Below, one piece after another: positions 17,803 through 27,447 of a stretch of 64,000 bases of DNA. The position numbers were made by a program, and so were the translations under genes. Under the pieces are notes generated by a model that had not been told where the DNA came from, did not search any database, and was given only the letters and a program-made list of their open reading frames with translations. Numbering within the stretch: position 1 is the stretch's first letter; each line of letters opens with the position of its first letter. Source of the DNA: Stenotrophomonas rhizophila (lineage in GTDB: Bacteria > Pseudomonadota > Gammaproteobacteria > Xanthomonadales > Xanthomonadaceae); contig NZ_CP007597.1 of assembly GCF_000661955.1 (NCBI RefSeq), forward strand, positions 2,522,984-2,586,983, given 5' to 3'.

Positions 17803-17910
17803 GTAGAGCCACCCCATGGGTGGCTGTCGCAACCTTCGGTGGCTGTCGCAGCCCTCGGTGGCTACACGCGGTGCCAGAACCGGGAGCAGCCACCCATGGG
17901 GTGGCTCTAC
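17803..17910. repeat. Inverted pair of SMAG/REP palindromes
   Basis: GTAGAGCCACCCCATGGGTG at 17803 and its inverted partner at 17888-17910 flank about 60 bp with three GGTGGCTGTCGCA-like partial copies. The pair sits between the convergent TonB-receptor and cutC genes. Confidence 0.75.
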
Positions 17911-17920
17911 CCGCCATGCG

Positions 17921-18652
17921 TCAGATCTGGTCCAGCGCGGCGCGCAGCGCGGTGACTTCTTCGGCGTCGGTAACGGTCCAATCCGGCGACAGGCCCACCA
18001 GGGCTGGGTTGTGGTGGCGCATCGCCGAACGCTGCGCCGCCTTGGCCGATGCGTGCAGTTCAACACACCCCGTGCGTGCGGCCACCGCGGCGATGTTGCG
18101 CGCGTTGAGCCCTGCGCCGGCCATCACGCCAATGCGCGCGTTCGACTGCGCCACCAGCGCCGCCACCCTCTCCGCGCCCGCTTCGGCACTGGCCTGGCCG
18201 CCCGAGGTCAGCACGCGCTGGCAGCCCAGCGCGATCACCTGCTCCAGCGCGGCGGGCAGGTCGCGTGCGGCGTCGAACGCGCGATGGAACGTTACCTGCA
18301 GGGGCCCGGCAGCCGACACCAGCGCCTGGCACAGCGCCGTGTCCACGTTGCCGTCGGCGTCCAGCGCGCCAATCACCACGCCATCGCAGCCCAGCTGCCG
18401 GCAGTGGGCGATATCGCGCAGCATGATCTCCGCCTCGAGCGGGCCGTAGTGGAAGTCGCCCGGGCGCGCGCGGATCAACACGAACAACGGGATGCGCAGG
18501 CGCTCGCGGGCCACGGCAATGCTGCCGTAAGACGGCGTGGTGCCGCCCTCGGCGAGGTTGTCGAACAGTTCAATGCGATCGGCGCCACCGGCCTGCGCGG
18601 CCAGCGCCGAGGCTACCGAATTGGAGGCGATTTCCAGCAGCCGACGCGCCAT
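17921..18652 (-). CDS. cutC: CutC family protein
   Basis: A 243-residue TIM-barrel protein of the CutC family (ADRIELFDNLAEGGTTPSYG near residues 25-44, FHRAFDA near 122, LTSGG near 148). Escherichia coli CutC was named for copper homeostasis, but its biochemical role is unsettled. The gene starts two bases after the stop of the glycosylasparaginase gene, which lies downstream of glucokinase. The operon context points to sugar or glycan metabolism, not copper. I am sure of the family and unsure of the function. Confidence 0.92.
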   Translation of the reverse strand: MARRLLEIASNSVASALAAQAGGADRIELFDNLAEGGTTPSYGSIAVARERLRIPLFVLIRARPGDFHYGPLEAEIMLRDIAHCRQLGCDGVVIGALDADGNVDTALCQALVSAAGPLQVTFHRAFDAARDLPAALEQVIALGCQRVLTSGGQASAEAGAERVAALVAQSNARIGVMAGAGLNARNIAAVAARTGCVELHASAKAAQRSAMRHHNPALVGLSPDWTVTDAEEVTALRAALDQI

Positions 18653-18654
18653 GC

Positions 18655-19653
18655 TCAGGTCTGCTCGCTGGTGTAGACCGATGCCGAATCACGCAGGTCG
18701 TCCTGGCGATCCTTGTCGCATACCGCGTAGACGAAGCCACGGTGCAACGCATACGCGCCGACCTGGCCCTGTTTGTCCAGCGCCAGGAAGCACACCTGCA
18801 GGGTTTTGCTGGCCTCGGGGCGCTTGCGCACCAACCGGGCGATCGCCTCGCGGCAGGCCTCGGCGGGCGACCGGCCCTGGCGCATCAGCTCCACCACCAG
18901 GAACGACGCGGCGTTGCGCATCATCTCTTCGCCCACTCCTGACGCGGTGGCGCCGCCCACCTCGTTGTCCACGTACAGGCCGGCGCCGATGATCGGGCTG
19001 TCACCCACCCGGCCGTGCAGCTTCCAGGCCATGCCGCTGGTGGTGCAGGCACCGGCCAGGCGGCCGTTGGCGTCGATGGCCAACATGCCGAGCGTGTCAT
19101 GGTTGCTGCTGTCGCCGGGACGCCCGCGGCGCTCGACGTTGATCTCCGGCGTGTACTGGGCGGTCTTCAACCAGTCGCGCCACGCCTTTTCGGCCGCCGG
19201 CGTGAGCAGCTTCTGGCGCTCGAAGCCCTGCTCGACCGCGAACTGCTGCGCGCCCTGCCCGACCAGCATCACGTGCGGCGTGTTTTCCATCACTTTGCGG
19301 GCCACCGACACCGGATGCAGGATGTCGGTGAGCGCCGCCACCGAACCACAGCGGCCATCGCCGTCCATGATGCTGGCGTCGAGGCTGAGCACGCCGTCGC
19401 GATCAGGATTGCCGCAGCGGCCCACGGTGGGGTTGCACAACTCGCTCTCGGCCCAGCGCGCGCCGGCTTCAACCGCGTCCAGCGCGCTGCCGCCGCCGGC
19501 CAACACCTTCCACGCCGCCTGGTTGGCGCCCACGCCAAAATCCCAGGTGGACACCACCCGCGCGCCGCCGCCTGCCCGCGCACCGGCGCGCGGCAGGGCC
19601 AGCGCGCCTGCGGCCAGTGCACCGGCCTGGAGGAACTGCCTGCGATCGGTCAT
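18655..19653 (-). CDS. N4-(beta-N-acetylglucosaminyl)-L-asparaginase, Ntn hydrolase
   Basis: The enzyme cleaves the GlcNAc-Asn bond left after N-glycan removal. The 332-residue precursor starts with a twin-arginine-like leader (TDRRQFLQAGALAAGALAL), so export by the Tat route is likely. Autoproteolysis is expected before T197 in NHDTLGMLA, the nucleophile after cleavage into alpha and beta chains. VGDSPIIGAGLYVDNEVG is a further family motif. The ATG at 19653 is preferred over one six codons upstream. Isoaspartyl-peptidase activity is the main alternative, but the NPTVGRCGNPDRDG segment and the glycan setting favour glycosylasparaginase. Confidence 0.88.
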   Translation of the reverse strand: MTDRRQFLQAGALAAGALALPRAGARAGGGARVVSTWDFGVGANQAAWKVLAGGGSALDAVEAGARWAESELCNPTVGRCGNPDRDGVLSLDASIMDGDGRCGSVAALTDILHPVSVARKVMENTPHVMLVGQGAQQFAVEQGFERQKLLTPAAEKAWRDWLKTAQYTPEINVERRGRPGDSSNHDTLGMLAIDANGRLAGACTTSGMAWKLHGRVGDSPIIGAGLYVDNEVGGATASGVGEEMMRNAASFLVVELMRQGRSPAEACREAIARLVRKRPEASKTLQVCFLALDKQGQVGAYALHRGFVYAVCDKDRQDDLRDSASVYTSEQT

Positions 19654-19708
19654 CCCACCCACTCCCTGCAAGATTGGTCATCGAGCCGCCCGCTGCCGGG
19701 CGGACGCG

Positions 19709-20761
19709 TCATGCCACGGCGCGTTCGTGGCGCGCGGCGTGCCATACCGCCGCACCCAGCATGCCCAGTTCGCCATGTTCCACCCGCCACACCGGCACCT
19801 GCGCCAGCACCCGGCCCATCACACCCTTGGCCAGGAACCGCGCCTGGAAGCCGCCCGCGTGCAGGAAGTGCGCGATGCGCGGCGGAATGCCGCCCACCAG
19901 GTACACCGACCGCGCACCGAAGGTGATGGCCAGGTCGCCGGCCAGGCTGCCCAGCCACGCGCTGAAGACCTCCAGCGTTTCCACCGCGACGGGGTCGTCG
20001 CCCAGATGCGCGGCGGCGATCAGCTGTTCGGGGGTGTCCCACTGCGGTGCCACGCCGCGAAGGCCGCACAGGCAGGGGTACAGGTTCATCAGGCCGCTTC
20101 CGGACAGGATGCGCTCTTGGTCCACGTGCGCCCAGCGCTGCTGCATCTGCCGCAGGATCTCCAGTTCCAGTGCGGTGCCGGCAGTAAGCGCGGCATGGCC
20201 GGCTTCGCTGGCCAGTACGGGTTGGTGCCCGCCTTGGAAACGCAGGGCCGCGCCGAGCCCGGTGCCCGGGCCGAGCACCAGCGCCGGCCAACGCGATGCG
20301 GTGTCAGGCGCGCCATTGAGCGGCACCAGGGTATCGGCCTGCACATGCGGGATCGCGTAGGCGACCGCTTCGAAATCGTTGATCAGCGCCAATGAGCGCA
20401 GGCCGGCCTGGGTGCGCGTGTCGGCCACCGACACCGGCCACGGCAGGTTGGTGTTGACCAGGTGGTCGCCTTCCAGCAGCCCGGCGATCGCCACCACGGC
20501 GCTGTCCAGCGGCTGCCCGGCGCTGGCGATGAAATCGGCCAGGATCGCGGCCAGGCTGGCAAACGCGGCACAGCTGTAACGGCGCAGGCCGACAAGCTGC
20601 GGCGGCTGACCGGCACGCAGTTCGGCCACGGCCAGGCGCGCGAACGTGCCACCGACGTCGGCCACGAGCAGCGTTTCAACAGACGATTCCCGACCGGGCG
20701 TCAGCAAAGACACGTCGGAAGGGGCCGGAGAATGCTCCGGAAACGGTACCGCAACGCTCAC
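19709..20761 (-). CDS. glk: Glucokinase
   Basis: A bacterial Glk-family (hexokinase-superfamily) enzyme making glucose 6-phosphate. The phosphate-1 loop is LLVADVGGTFARLAV near residue 31. LINDFEAVAYAIP carries the catalytic aspartate region, GPGTGLGAA the adenosine/phosphate loop, and SEAGHAAL the family-specific glucose loop. The GTG at 20761 gives 350 residues, slightly long for the family; a second GTG at 20713 would give about 334. The much longer open frame reads back through a hairpin and is not real. It heads a glk-asparaginase-cutC run. Confidence 0.9.
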   Translation of the reverse strand: MSVAVPFPEHSPAPSDVSLLTPGRESSVETLLVADVGGTFARLAVAELRAGQPPQLVGLRRYSCAAFASLAAILADFIASAGQPLDSAVVAIAGLLEGDHLVNTNLPWPVSVADTRTQAGLRSLALINDFEAVAYAIPHVQADTLVPLNGAPDTASRWPALVLGPGTGLGAALRFQGGHQPVLASEAGHAALTAGTALELEILRQMQQRWAHVDQERILSGSGLMNLYPCLCGLRGVAPQWDTPEQLIAAAHLGDDPVAVETLEVFSAWLGSLAGDLAITFGARSVYLVGGIPPRIAHFLHAGGFQARFLAKGVMGRVLAQVPVWRVEHGELGMLGAAVWHAARHERAVA

Positions 20762-20786
20762 TCGCAGGCCTTGGCTGGGGTCGAAT

Positions 20787-20820
20787 AACCCGGTGCGATT
20801 TTCGGCGATCGCACCGGGTT
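20787..20820 (-). terminator. Hairpin between phosphoesterase and glucokinase genes
   Basis: A perfect 13-bp stem (AACCCGGTGCGAT and complement) with an 8-base loop lies 66 bases after the minus-strand phosphoesterase stop. The T tract is weak, so termination is plausible, not certain. Confidence 0.5.
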
Positions 20821-20885
20821 TGCAAAGCAGGTCGCGCCGTACAGCAGCGTATGCAGCCGCTGCGCCGTGCGCGGCAGGCGCCCCA

Positions 20886-22484
20886 TCAGGGCTTGCCGAC
20901 CTGCAGGCGGTAGCTGGTGCTGGCCGAGGCGGTGGGGCCATCGGCGTGCACTGCGCGCACTTCAACCTTGTGCTCGCCCGCCGTCAGGTTGGTGGGCAGC
21001 GCGCCGCGCCACAGGTGCGGCGACGGCGTGGCTTCGGGAGAGCGATCGAAACCGCGCAGGCGCTCGGCCTGGTCGTCGGCCACGTTCTCCACCAACAGGC
21101 GCGGGTCGGGCTGTTCCACCCGCTTCATGGTCTGCCAGGCACCACTGTCCACGCGGTATTCCACCAGCGTATCGGCCTGGCCCATGAACACGTTGGCGTA
21201 CACGCCCCATGCCGGGTAGGCGTCCTTGCGCAGCACCTTGGGCGCGTGCAGGGCAATCTGGTAGTCATCCGGCGCGCGGGCCACGTAATAGCGCAGGCCG
21301 TAGTCGCCGCCGGGCTTGACCGACAACACCGCATAGCCGTTCGGCGTGCCATCGCTCATGGTGGCATCGGGGATCCCGTTGCTGTCCTTCACGCCCGACC
21401 AGAACGCGCCACAGGCGGCGCCCACGTTGTACTCATGCAACGGCTTGCTGCCCTGCCAGCCCTCGGCGGCGCCATGGTAGTAGTGCTGCTGGGTGTGGCT
21501 GTGGCCGCTGAGCACCAGCACGTTGGGAAACTCCTTGAGCAACGCGAACAGGCGCGTGCGGTCGGCGTGGCGGAAGGTTTCGCGGCCGGGCGCGGCATCG
21601 AACAGCGGAATGTGCATGCCCAGCACCACCAGGCGATCGCGCGGCAGGCCCTTCAGGTAGTTGCCGAGGAAGGTGAACTGGTCCGGGCGCAGCCCGCCCA
21701 CGTAGCTCGGCTTGGCGGCAGGGTCGTAGACCACGTCGTCGAGGAACACGAAACTGGCCCCGCCCTCTTCCACCGCGTAGGTATCGGGCCCGTACACCGC
21801 GCGCCAGCTGTCCAGCGAGTGGCGGTCATCGCCGGCGTCGAAATCCAGGTCATGGTTGCCCGGCACGTGGAACCACGGCACCTGCAGCAGCGCGGTGGCC
21901 TTGTTGATGGTCGGGTACAGGTCCAGGTCGTCGTTGACGATATCGCCGAGCGTGGTGCCCAGCCGTGCCGGATGCTTGCCGATGATGGGGTCGACGATGG
22001 CGCGCTGGTAATAGTCGATGTCCTGCCGGCTGGCGGTCTGCGAATCGGTGAAGACCAGCATCTCAAACCCGGCGCGGGCGGCGTCGCTGCCCTTGGCCGG
22101 TTCCAGCGCGAAGTCCCAGTTGCGCACGTTGCTGCCGGTGGCGCGGATACCGTCGTACTTCAGCCGCGGCGAGCCCTGCGGCGCGTAGTGGCGCCAGTAC
22201 GACGGCAGCCCGTTGCTGGCGGCCGGGAAGCGGTACTCATCGGGCTTGATCACAAACACCGTCTGCCCGTCGCGCACCGGCAGGCTGTAGCTGCCGTCGG
22301 CGGCAGTGCGCACGATCACCTCGCCGTTGGACACCTGCACCCCGGCCATGCCCGGGTCGGTGGGCCCGCGCCCGGGCTTGCCGTCGCGTTCCTGATAGAC
22401 CTTGCCGGTCACGGTCACCTCGGCGGCCAGGGCGGGTGCGGTAGTCAACAGCAGGCAAGCCAGCCAGGCAGCAGTGCGGGTCAT
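20886..22484 (-). CDS. Secreted calcineurin-like phosphoesterase
   Basis: A 532-residue exported metallophosphoesterase. The signal peptide (MTRTAAWLACLL to ALAAE) is followed by an N-terminal beta-sandwich (about 22-130), the catalytic domain and a C-terminal beta domain (about 390-532), the metallophos_N/metallophos/metallophos_C layout. Visible metal motifs are GDIVND, GNHDLDF, LGMHIPL and SGHSHT. The first motif reads FTDSQ, with Q where classical enzymes have H, as in this three-domain subfamily. The start is the ATG before the signal peptide. The substrate is unknown. It is not coupled to its neighbours. Confidence 0.9.
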   Translation of the reverse strand: MTRTAAWLACLLLTTAPALAAEVTVTGKVYQERDGKPGRGPTDPGMAGVQVSNGEVIVRTAADGSYSLPVRDGQTVFVIKPDEYRFPAASNGLPSYWRHYAPQGSPRLKYDGIRATGSNVRNWDFALEPAKGSDAARAGFEMLVFTDSQTASRQDIDYYQRAIVDPIIGKHPARLGTTLGDIVNDDLDLYPTINKATALLQVPWFHVPGNHDLDFDAGDDRHSLDSWRAVYGPDTYAVEEGGASFVFLDDVVYDPAAKPSYVGGLRPDQFTFLGNYLKGLPRDRLVVLGMHIPLFDAAPGRETFRHADRTRLFALLKEFPNVLVLSGHSHTQQHYYHGAAEGWQGSKPLHEYNVGAACGAFWSGVKDSNGIPDATMSDGTPNGYAVLSVKPGGDYGLRYYVARAPDDYQIALHAPKVLRKDAYPAWGVYANVFMGQADTLVEYRVDSGAWQTMKRVEQPDPRLLVENVADDQAERLRGFDRSPEATPSPHLWRGALPTNLTAGEHKVEVRAVHADGPTASASTSYRLQVGKP

Positions 22485-22572
22485 CGGGACGGTCCGTTCG
22501 GGGTGGGTGATTGTAAAGCGGCACATCATCGCTTGTGCCGCGTTTCACCGACGTTAAACGCGATTCATGCGC

Positions 22573-23196
22573 TCACCCTGCGTGGCGCGCCGCCAACACG
22601 GCCACCGCGTCGGCCAGCGACAAACCGCGCGCGCGCAGCAGCACGATCAGGTGGAACAGCAGGTCGGCTGACTCGCCCAGCAGCGCCGCATCGTCCTGGG
22701 CCACCCCGGCCAGCGCGGTTTCCACCCCCTCCTCGCCCACCTTCTGCGCGATGCGGCGGATCTCGCCGTCGAACAGCGTGGTGGTGTAACTGCCCGGGGG
22801 GCGCTGCTGCTCGCGCTGGCGCACGAACGCATCCAGGCGGCCCAGGAAGTTGCCCGGGGCCCGCTCGAAGCAGCTGTCGCTGCCGGTGTGGCAGGTCGGG
22901 CCCGCCGGGCGCGCACTCACCAACAACGTGTCGTTGTCGCAGTCCACGCGCACCGCCACCACCGCCAGCACGTTGCCCGACGACTCGCCCTTGGTCCACA
23001 GGCGCTGCTTGCTGCGGCTGTAGAAGGTCATGTGGCCGGTGGCCAGGGTCATTTCCAGCGATTCGGCGTTGGCATAGCCGAGCATCAGCACGGCCAGGCT
23101 GTCGGCATCCTGCACCACCACCGGCAGCAGGCCGTCGCCCTTGCTCCACGCCAGTCCGTCCAGCGCCTCGCGCGACGGCAGTACCTCAATAGACAT
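22573..23196 (-). CDS. hisI: Bifunctional phosphoribosyl-AMP cyclohydrolase / phosphoribosyl-ATP pyrophosphatase
   Basis: It catalyses steps 2 and 3 of histidine synthesis. The 207-residue fusion has an N-terminal HisI domain ([10 protein letters not shown], zinc ligands in DCDNDT and the [12 protein letters not shown] motif) and a C-terminal HisE all-helical domain ([26 protein letters not shown]). The ATG at 23196 overlaps the hisF end by 11 bases. It is the last gene of the his operon; 88 bp separate its stop from the next gene's start. Confidence 0.96.
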   Translation of the reverse strand: MSIEVLPSREALDGLAWSKGDGLLPVVVQDADSLAVLMLGYANAESLEMTLATGHMTFYSRSKQRLWTKGESSGNVLAVVAVRVDCDNDTLLVSARPAGPTCHTGSDSCFERAPGNFLGRLDAFVRQREQQRPPGSYTTTLFDGEIRRIAQKVGEEGVETALAGVAQDDAALLGESADLLFHLIVLLRARGLSLADAVAVLAARHAG

Positions 23197-23962
23197 CTCG
23201 AACCTCGATCTGCTGCTCGCGCAGGAACTGCTTGAGCGCGGGAATGGCGATGGCGCCACTGTGGAAAACGCTGGCGGCCAACGCACCATCGACATCGGCC
23301 TGGTCGAACACGTCGGCAAAGTGCTGCATCTCACCGGCTCCGCCGGAGGCGATCAGCGGCACCTGGCACAGCGCGCGTGCCTGGCGCAGCTGGGCCACGT
23401 CGTAGCCGCGGCGCACACCGTCGCTGTCCATGCAGTTCAGCACGATCTCGCCGGCACCGCGGCGCTGCGCCTCGACCAGCCAGTCCAGCGTGCGCACCGG
23501 CACGGCCTGGGTCTTGTCCGGGTCGCCGCTGAAGCGCCGTACCCGCCATTCCCCGTCGGCCTCGCGCACCGAATCGATGCCGACCACCACGCACTGCACG
23601 CCGAACGCATCGGCCAGTTCCTCGATCAGCGCCGGGCGCCCCAGTGCCGGGGAATTGACCGAAATCTTGTCGGCACCGGCATACAGCACCCGGCGCGCGG
23701 TCTCCACGTCGGAGATTCCGCCGGCCACGCAGAACGGAATGTCGATCAGGCGCGCGATGCGCTCGATCCAGCCCACGTCCACCGCACGGCCTTCGGGGCT
23801 GGCACCGATGTCGTAGAACACCAGCTCGTCGGCGCCCTGGTCGCGGTAGCGCAGCGCCAGCTCGGCGATGTCGCCCATGTCGACGTGGTCGCGGAAACGC
23901 ACGCCCTTGACCACGCGGCCATCGCGCACGTCCAGGCAGGGAATCAGCCGGCGGCTCAGCAT
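23186..23962 (-). CDS. hisF: Imidazole glycerol phosphate synthase, cyclase subunit
   Basis: HisF uses ammonia from HisH to convert PRFAR to imidazole glycerol phosphate and AICAR. The 258-residue TIM barrel opens [15 protein letters not shown] with catalytic D11. The second catalytic aspartate is in LNCMDSDG near residue 130. Phosphate-binding motifs are GGISD and ASGGAGE. The start overlaps hisA by seven bases. It acts as a heterodimer with HisH, encoded two genes upstream. Confidence 0.97.
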   Translation of the reverse strand: MLSRRLIPCLDVRDGRVVKGVRFRDHVDMGDIAELALRYRDQGADELVFYDIGASPEGRAVDVGWIERIARLIDIPFCVAGGISDVETARRVLYAGADKISVNSPALGRPALIEELADAFGVQCVVVGIDSVREADGEWRVRRFSGDPDKTQAVPVRTLDWLVEAQRRGAGEIVLNCMDSDGVRRGYDVAQLRQARALCQVPLIASGGAGEMQHFADVFDQADVDGALAASVFHSGAIAIPALKQFLREQQIEVRDVY

Positions 23963-24690
23963 GCCAGCGCCTCCGGCAGGGTCATGCGGCCTTCCAGCAG
24001 CGCCTTGCCCAGGATCGCGCCGCCGCAGCCCACCGCCTTGGCCTCGGCCACGTCGGCCGCGCTGCGCACGCCACCGGACGCCTGCACCGCCACGCCCGGC
24101 AACAGGGTGGCCAGGTGCTGGTACAGGCCGATGTTGGGGCCGGACAGCATGCCGTCGCGGGCGATGTCGGTGCACAGCAGGTGGGTCATGCCGGCCTGCG
24201 CGTACCGCGTTGCCAGCACATCCAGGGTGTCTTCGGCGGTTTCGGTCCAGCCGTGCACCGGCAGCAGCCAGCGGCCGTCGTCGGCCTGGCGGGCATCCAG
24301 CGCGATGGTCAGCCGCTCCGGGCCGAACTCGCCCAGCCAGCCGATCACCGTCTCCGGCGCGCGTACCGACACCGAACCGACCACCACCCGGGTGGCGCCC
24401 GCATCAAGAATGCGCGCCACGTCGTCGCGCGAGCGCACGCCGCCGCCGGTCTGCACCTTCAAGCCGGTCTGCCGGGCAATCGCCGACAGCAGCGGGGCCA
24501 AGGTGTAACCGCCGGCCCGTGCGGCATCCAGGTCAACCAGGTGCATCCAGCTGGCGCCGGCATCGGCGAATGCCTGGGCGCGCGGCAACGGGTCGTCGCC
24601 ATAGGTGGTCTGCTGCGCGTAGTCGCCCTGCAGCAGGCGCACGACGCGCCCTTCGCGGATGTCCAGGGCGGGATAGACGGTGAAACTCAT
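23956..24690 (-). CDS. hisA: ProFAR isomerase
   Basis: HisA isomerises 5'-ProFAR to PRFAR by an Amadori rearrangement. The 244-residue TIM barrel starts [14 protein letters not shown], with catalytic D10 and the second catalytic aspartate in [10 protein letters not shown] near 170. [11 protein letters not shown] and QASGGVRS are the two phosphate-binding half-barrel motifs. The start overlaps the hisH stop by four bases (ATGA). Confidence 0.97.
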   Translation of the reverse strand: MSFTVYPALDIREGRVVRLLQGDYAQQTTYGDDPLPRAQAFADAGASWMHLVDLDAARAGGYTLAPLLSAIARQTGLKVQTGGGVRSRDDVARILDAGATRVVVGSVSVRAPETVIGWLGEFGPERLTIALDARQADDGRWLLPVHGWTETAEDTLDVLATRYAQAGMTHLLCTDIARDGMLSGPNIGLYQHLATLLPGVAVQASGGVRSAADVAEAKAVGCGGAILGKALLEGRMTLPEALAC

Positions 24691-25289
24691 GACGGTTCGT
24701 TCTCGATGAAGTTGCGCAGGATCCGGGCGCCGGTGGCGGCCGAACGCTCCGGATGGAACTGGGCGCCGCTGTGCAGGCCGCGCTGCACCACCGCGGCGAA
24801 CAGGCCGCCGTGGTCGCAGGCCGCCACCGTGTGCTCGCCCAGCGGTGCCGCATAGCTGTGCACGAAGTAGGCACTGGCACGTTCGGGCACGCCGTCCAGC
24901 AGCGCCGACTCGCGCAGCGGCCGCAGGCGGTTCCAGCCCATGTGCGGCACGCGGATGCCGGTGGCCGGGTGCAGGTGGCGGACCACCCCCGGCATCAGCC
25001 CCAGGCATTCCACGTGCCCCTCTTCGGAGCCCTCGAACAACAGCTGCATGCCCAGGCAGATGCCCAGCAACGGCACCTGCAGCTCGCGCAGCGGCTGCAC
25101 CAGGTCCTGCGCATGCAGGCGCGCCATGCCGTGCGGGGCCGCGCCCACGCCGGGCAGGATCACCCGCGACACGCCCTGCAGGCCCTTCGCGTCGCGTACC
25201 AGCCGCACCTGCACGCCCAGCCGTTCCAGTGCATAGCGCACCGACCCCAGGTTGGCGCCGCCCGCATCGATCAGGGCAACCTCGGTCAC
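24687..25289 (-). CDS. hisH: Imidazole glycerol phosphate synthase, glutamine amidotransferase subunit
   Basis: It supplies ammonia from glutamine to HisF. The 200-residue class I amidotransferase has the nucleophile cysteine in [18 protein letters not shown] and the His-Glu pair in FHPERS. Translation must start at the GTG at 25289 ([14 protein letters not shown]), since the stop of hisB overlaps it as GTGA. Longer frames upstream belong to hisB DNA. GTG start plus overlap implies coupling to hisB. Confidence 0.96.
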   Translation of the reverse strand: MTEVALIDAGGANLGSVRYALERLGVQVRLVRDAKGLQGVSRVILPGVGAAPHGMARLHAQDLVQPLRELQVPLLGICLGMQLLFEGSEEGHVECLGLMPGVVRHLHPATGIRVPHMGWNRLRPLRESALLDGVPERASAYFVHSYAAPLGEHTVAACDHGGLFAAVVQRGLHSGAQFHPERSAATGARILRNFIENEPS

Positions 25290-26359
25290 AGCGCCCCCTT
25301 GGTGCTGGGCAGTGCGGTGCCCTGGCGCGGCAGCGCCTGGCGCAGGGCGCGGGCCAGTGCCTTGAAGCACGCCTCCACCTTGTGGTGGTCGTTGTCGCCG
25401 CGCACGCTCAGGTGCAGGTTGAGCCCGGCGGCGTCGCACAGCGAACGGAAGAAGTGCGGCACCAGCTCGGTGGGCATATCGCCCACGCGCTCGCGCTTGA
25501 ACTCGCCTTCGAACACGAAATACGGCCGGCCGCTGAAATCCAGGGCGGCGCTGGCCAGGGTTTCATCCATCGGCAGGGTGAAGCCGTAGCGGCCGATGCC
25601 GCGCTTGTCGCCCAGCGCTTCACGCAGCGCCTGCCCCAGGGCCAGGCCGGTGTCTTCGATGGTGTGGTGTTCGTCGATGTGCAGGTCGCCCTCGGCCTGC
25701 ACGCTCAACGCGAAACCGCCGTGCTTGCCGATCTGCTCCAGCATGTGGTCGAAGAACGGCAGACCGGTGTGGGTCTGTGGCTCGGCGGTGCGGTCCAGGT
25801 CGACCTCGACGCGGATCCTGGTCTCCTTGGTATTGCGCTGCACGGTGGCGCGGCGCGGTGCATCGGCCAGTTCGTGGGCGATGCCGTTCCAGTCCCACTG
25901 CCCGCCGAACTGTTCGGTGCGCAGCTGGAAGCCACGGATCTTCATGTTCTCGGCGAACTGGATGTCGGTGGGCCGGTCGCCGACCATGCCCGAGCGGGCC
26001 CAGTCGATGCTGCGGTCCTGCAGGTAGGGCAGCATCATGCCGATGCCCGGCTTGCGGGTGGGCGCGTTGTCGTGCGGCCAAGTGCCGTCGATCAACACGT
26101 CACGGAACACGATGCCCTGGCTGGCGAAGATCTGCAGCATCAGGTCGTTGGGGCCGTCGAAGCTGGCCCGCGGGTAGCCTTCGCTGCCCAGACCGTCCTG
26201 GTTGCTGACGATCACGAACTGGTAACCGGCATCGCGCAGCTTGAGCATCGCCGGGATCACATCGCGCACGAAGCGGATCTTTTCATAAGCATCTATCTGG
26301 AAATCGGCCGGCTCTTCGATCAGCGTGCCGTCGCGGTCCACGAACAGGATGGGTGTCAT
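25286..26359 (-). CDS. hisB: Bifunctional histidinol-phosphatase / imidazoleglycerol-phosphate dehydratase
   Basis: It catalyses steps 6 and 8 of histidine synthesis. Residues 1-165 form a HAD-type phosphatase ([14 protein letters not shown] with the nucleophile D8, [18 protein letters not shown]). Residues 168-357 form the IGP dehydratase with the manganese motifs [22 protein letters not shown] and DNDHHKVE. The zinc-binding Cys-rich loop that precedes RKP in Escherichia coli HisB is replaced by [13 protein letters not shown], without cysteines. The gene overlaps hisC and hisH by four bases each. Confidence 0.96.
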   Translation of the reverse strand: MTPILFVDRDGTLIEEPADFQIDAYEKIRFVRDVIPAMLKLRDAGYQFVIVSNQDGLGSEGYPRASFDGPNDLMLQIFASQGIVFRDVLIDGTWPHDNAPTRKPGIGMMLPYLQDRSIDWARSGMVGDRPTDIQFAENMKIRGFQLRTEQFGGQWDWNGIAHELADAPRRATVQRNTKETRIRVEVDLDRTAEPQTHTGLPFFDHMLEQIGKHGGFALSVQAEGDLHIDEHHTIEDTGLALGQALREALGDKRGIGRYGFTLPMDETLASAALDFSGRPYFVFEGEFKRERVGDMPTELVPHFFRSLCDAAGLNLHLSVRGDNDHHKVEACFKALARALRQALPRQGTALPSTKGAL

Positions 26360-27447
26360 GCCGCGACCCTCCGCGCAGCCAGCGCACTGAGCACACGGTC
26401 GTTCTCCAGGGTGCTGCCGATGGTGATGCGCAGGGCGTCGTGCAGCTGCGGCGCGGCGCGCTGGTCGCGCACCACCACACCGGCCGCCAACAGCGCATCG
26501 AAGGCCTGCTGCGCATCACTGAAGCGCACCAGCAGGTAATTGCCCTGCGAGGGGTAGACGCGCAGCACGCCCGGCAGCACGGCCAGTGCCTGCTGCAGGC
26601 GGCCGCGCTCGGTCTTGATGCGCTCCACGCGCGAGGCGGTGAGCTGCAGGTTGCTGTTGCTCAGGCCAGCGAGGGCCAGCTCGGCGCAGGGGCCGGGAAT
26701 CGGGTACGGCGCCTGGCAGCGGCGCAGCAGCGCGATCAGCGCCGGCGCGGCAATGAGGCTGCCGATGCGCGCGGCGGCCAGCGCGTGCGCCTTGGACAGC
26801 GTGCGCAGCACGGCCACGTTGTCGTAACGCGATAGCAGCGTGACCGCCGACGGCAGCGCGGCGTACTCGGCATAGGCCTCGTCCACCACCACCAGCGCCC
26901 TGCCCTGCAGCGCCGTGGCCACCCGTTCCACCTGCTCCAGCGTGATCGCGCTGCCAGCCGGGTTCGAGGGCGAACACAGGAACACCAGCTTGGCGTTGCC
27001 GGCCAGCGCGGTGGCGATCACCGCATCGATATCGGCGTTGAGCGCATCGCCGTCGTCGCGCAGCGGCACCTCCAGCAGCGGCGCGTTCTGCAGCCGCGCG
27101 CACACCGCGTACATGCCGAATACCGGCGGGGTCACCAGCACCGCATCGCGGCCGGGCTCGCACAGCGCGCGCACCAGCAGGTCGATCGCCTCATCGCTGC
27201 CGCGGCCGAGCAGCAGCTGCTCGGTCGCACAGCCATACAGTTCAGCCAAGCGTGCACGCAGCGCAGCCGGCTGTGGATCCGGATAGCGCCGTGCCCGGCC
27301 TTCGCTGTCGGCCGGGTTGGCCCAGGCCGACTCATTGGCGTTGAGCCAGACATCGCCGACCAGCGCGCTGCTGCGCGCCGACGAATAGCCGGCGAAGGCC
27401 TGCAGGTCCGCACGGACCAGCGACATCACCGCGTCCGGCGCGCTCAT
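26356..27447 (-). CDS. hisC: Histidinol-phosphate aminotransferase
   Basis: A PLP-dependent class I/II aminotransferase converting imidazole acetol phosphate to histidinol phosphate. The 363-residue protein shows [11 protein letters not shown] at the N terminus, the RRYPDPQP substrate segment, [10 protein letters not shown] with the PLP-ring asparagine, [11 protein letters not shown], and [16 protein letters not shown] with the Schiff-base lysine. The ATG at 27447 overlaps the hisD stop by four bases. A far longer open frame upstream is antisense-style read-through of hisD DNA and is discarded. Confidence 0.96.
   Translation of the reverse strand: MSAPDAVMSLVRADLQAFAGYSSARSSALVGDVWLNANESAWANPADSEGRARRYPDPQPAALRARLAELYGCATEQLLLGRGSDEAIDLLVRALCEPGRDAVLVTPPVFGMYAVCARLQNAPLLEVPLRDDGDALNADIDAVIATALAGNAKLVFLCSPSNPAGSAITLEQVERVATALQGRALVVVDEAYAEYAALPSAVTLLSRYDNVAVLRTLSKAHALAAARIGSLIAAPALIALLRRCQAPYPIPGPCAELALAGLSNSNLQLTASRVERIKTERGRLQQALAVLPGVLRVYPSQGNYLLVRFSDAQQAFDALLAAGVVVRDQRAAPQLHDALRITIGSTLENDRVLSALAARRVAA

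Noticed and set aside
20646..23192. An 848-codon plus-strand frame opposite the phosphoesterase and hisIE genes
   Set aside because: It is a shadow of conserved minus-strand genes and has no recognisable motif.
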